In this document: positions 39,775-41,613 of the stretch, one piece after another
Numbering within the stretch: the first letter of the stretch is position 1
How the letters are laid out: every line of letters starts with the position of its first letter
NCBI GenBank assembly: GCA_016929795.1
Contig: JAFGIA010000194.1
Coordinates: forward strand, 1 to 41,613
Source of the DNA: Anaerolineae bacterium
GTDB taxonomy: Bacteria; Chloroflexota; Anaerolineae; JAAYZQ01
Direction of reading: 5' to 3'
Length of the DNA: 41,613 nucleotides
The notes under the pieces: generated by a model
What the model saw: only the letters and a program-made list of their open reading frames with translations
What the model was told of the DNA's origin: nothing
Database searches by the model: none
Made by a program: the position numbers and the translations under genes

Positions 39775-41613
39775 CAAGCCTCCCTTCCCACATCGCGGCG
39801 CAGCAGGCCCACCACACCGCCCAGGAGCAGCACGACGATCAAGACCAGGTGTCCACCAAGCTGCGAGTCGAGTGTCGCCGCCCAAGAGGTGCTCGCGTCT
39901 GACGGCAGCTCGCCCGGCGCCAGTGCCGCGTACGACGCTGCCCCGGGAGCACCTGACACGAGACCGACGAGCTGTGGTGGGTTGGCCTGGTAGTAGGCAC
40001 GTGCAAACGGCTCTACGGCCCCGCTTGTACCGGCAGCCACAGGGATGCCGTATGGCGCGCCAGCTTGTTCAATCCACCAACGCAGGGTCTCCTGGGTCGC
40101 TGCAAGCTCGAGGATCAAGTGCAGGTCGGCTGCTGATGCGATAGTATTAAGCACCGGCAGATCATCAAGTGGGACGGCCTGAAAATCGCGTACCAAAGCC
40201 AGGGGCAGCGACTGGCTCAAGAGGCGAACGCCCGCTGCCTGGCCCGGGATGTAGCCCAGGTTTGCATAGCGTTCGCCATAACCGCCGGCATAGACAGGGC
40301 GTTCGGCCGCCAGGTCATCAAGCACACTCTGAGCCATTGCCGGGCCGGCAGGCAGGGTACTCACTCCGATGATGCGCGCCCCCTGATCCATCAGGCTGCC
40401 CACTAGAGCGCGCGCCACAAGATCCATCTCGCCACTGCTGGTCGGATCGTAATCGAAAGCGACGAGCACAACTGAATCCTGGTCGAGGTTGGCAACTCGA
40501 TCGTATAGGGCTTGAACGGGCGGAGCCGCCTCCAAGTCTCGCGGCACGAATGGCTGGTCTACAAGGAGCGGCAGTGCCACGACCCCGATCAGGGCGATGT
40601 AGACAAGCCAACGGGGCAGGAGTGAGAGGAGCCTGCGGCGTGGCTGCGCAAGTTCTTTGGGCGCAGACTCGGCGGGTTGCCCCACGATCTCGGCGAACAA
40701 CCGGGCGTTGGGCGTGTCGACGACTGGAGCCTGCGCGGCGGCAGGCGCCTTGACCGCACGGGGCTGCGCGATCAGCATCTCGACAGGCAATGTTCCCTGC
40801 AGCCCTGCCAGGATGCCGGTCTCTTCCACCGGCTCCTCGATGATAACACTTGGACCCTCGGGCTCGCCCGCCTCACGCAGCGCTGCCGGCTTGAGGGCCA
40901 GGAGCCACTCGGGGATTTCGGCACGCGCCAGCGTTTCTTCTTCAAATCCACCTTCCGCCGGCACGAGCCAGTCGGGGATGTCGCTCAAGGAGGGCTCGCC
41001 CGTGGGATATTCGTCCAGGAGGTACTCGGATTCGGGTTCGACCTCTCGTTTCTCGCTCTCCGGCCGTCGCCTGGGGGTGCGCAGCTCGGCCAACCAATCG
41101 GGCGCTTCTTTACCGGTCTCATCGGCATCGAGATCGATCCCGGCCGGCTTGGGCTCTTCGCCTCCTGGCGGGCGCAGCGCGGCGAGCCATTCGGGCATCT
41201 GCTCCGTCCCTGCCTCCTCCGGCCGCCGTGACGGCCGCGGGGATGGTGGAGGCGGCAGATCATCCTCGGCCGTGGGTCGCAAAGCCGCCAGCCATCCAGG
41301 CACCTCAGCCTCTTCCAAAGGTGCCCCCGGTGGCGCCTGGAGTTCACGGCGCTCCACAGGCGCGCGGGGCTCTGGGGGAGCTGCGCGCTCTTCTTCTCGA
41401 GGCATACGCAGCTCGGCCAGCCAGTCGGGCAGGCCAGCCTCTTGCTCATCGCCGGCAGGCACGGCTTCTTCCTCTTCCGGCTCCCCAGCGGCTCCGGCAC
41501 GCATCCCTGCCAGCCAATCGGGCACCTCCTCCGCCGGCCGCTCGGGCGCCACCGGCGCCGGGCGGGCAGGCTCTCCGCCCCCTGCCGGGCCACGCAGCTC
41601 GGCCAGCCAGTCG
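39774..41613 (-). CDS. Membrane protein with a tandem W-L motif tail (N-terminus outside window)
   Basis: The frame stays open to the right edge, so the start is outside; about 612 residues are visible. The cytoplasmic-looking first 230 residues are Pro/Glu/Arg-rich and contain eight short motifs: DWLAELR, PDWLAGMR, PDWLAELR, PGWLAALR, PEWLAALR, PDWLAELR, PDWLVPAE, PEWLLALK, spaced by disordered acidic linkers. A TM helix follows (WLVYIALIGVVALPLLV), then an extracytoplasmic domain of about 220 residues (SVVLVAFDYDPTSSGEMDLV; VLDDLAAERPVYAGGYGERY) and a C-terminal TM helix. The motif tail could act as a multivalent docking region. First visible gene of the GlmL cluster. Confidence 0.82.
   Translation of the reverse strand, partial: DWLAELRGPAGGGEPARPAPVAPERPAEEVPDWLAGMRAGAAGEPEEEEAVPAGDEQEAGLPDWLAELRMPREEERAAPPEPRAPVERRELQAPPGAPLEEAEVPGWLAALRPTAEDDLPPPPSPRPSRRPEEAGTEQMPEWLAALRPPGGEEPKPAGIDLDADETGKEAPDWLAELRTPRRRPESEKREVEPESEYLLDEYPTGEPSLSDIPDWLVPAEGGFEEETLARAEIPEWLLALKPAALREAGEPEGPSVIIEEPVEETGILAGLQGTLPVEMLIAQPRAVKAPAAAQAPVVDTPNARLFAEIVGQPAESAPKELAQPRRRLLSLLPRWLVYIALIGVVALPLLVDQPFVPRDLEAAPPVQALYDRVANLDQDSVVLVAFDYDPTSSGEMDLVARALVGSLMDQGARIIGVSTLPAGPAMAQSVLDDLAAERPVYAGGYGERYANLGYIPGQAAGVRLLSQSLPLALVRDFQAVPLDDLPVLNTIASAADLHLILELAATQETLRWWIEQAGAPYGIPVAAGTSGAVEPFARAYYQANPPQLVGLVSGAPGAASYAALAPGELPSDASTSWAATLDSQLGGHLVLIVVLLLGGVVGLLRRDVGREA

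Overview
The window is GC-rich, densely coded bacterial DNA whose genes look like those of a Chloroflexota member, probably Anaerolineae- or Caldilineae-like. The reasons are: a solute-binding lipoprotein with a long pre-signal N-terminus ending in a twin-arginine and lipobox signal; a two-subunit glycine decarboxylase; an orphan GlmL-type protein; repeated W-L motifs (PDWLAELR type) in a membrane protein; and short 7-8 nt periodic intergenic repeats. The taxonomic call is inference. All genes but one (the diacylglycerol-kinase-like gene at 27766-28707) are on the minus strand, so transcription runs right to left.

Region 1 (about 1-16220) is a catabolic or amino-acid block. In transcription order it holds a GntR/FCD regulator with a consensus promoter and overlapping operator-like repeats, a class I aminotransferase, a second promoter, a peptide-type ABC importer (lipoprotein, a DppB permease with an extra domain of about 390 residues, DppC, and a fused double ATPase), a CBS-ACT protein, an Asp/Glu racemase-family protein, gcvPA, gcvPB, an AcoX-type NAD-kinase-like protein and an Old Yellow Enzyme-family oxidoreductase cut by the left edge. 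Just before the AcoX gene lies a scar that looks like a toxin-antitoxin module reduced to the antitoxin start and the toxin end.

Region 2 (16237-20610) holds a secreted trypsin-like protease with three tandem beta-type repeats, a small coiled-coil protein, a membrane-anchored protein and a PrsW-like protein that has lost expected catalytic residues. Region 3 (20610-24258) pairs a corrinoid protein with an MttB-like methyltransferase lacking pyrrolysine, followed by a Bcr/CflA-type exporter. Region 4 (24259-28707) holds ftsH, a pseudokinase whose 3' end runs through a dispersed palindromic repeat, and the diacylglycerol-kinase-like gene.

Region 5 (28749-34515) is a compact operon: PspA/IM30, a membrane-anchored solute-binding protein, a solute-binding plus VWA fusion, a two-TM coiled-coil protein and a LivJ-like lipoprotein, with no ABC permease or ATPase. 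Region 6 (34775-41613) holds a P-loop ATPase fused to an OmpR-type winged helix and, upstream of it, four tightly coupled genes: the W-L repeat membrane protein (cut by the right edge), a polytopic membrane protein, a GlmL-like ASKHA protein and a barrel/KOW-like protein. Regions 5 and 6 are the best candidates for undescribed systems.

A pattern running across the window is a set of intergenic elements built of 7- or 8-nt tandem units. Several form near-perfect hairpins, and all sit at gene junctions. No tRNA, rRNA, CRISPR array or recognisable riboswitch was found.
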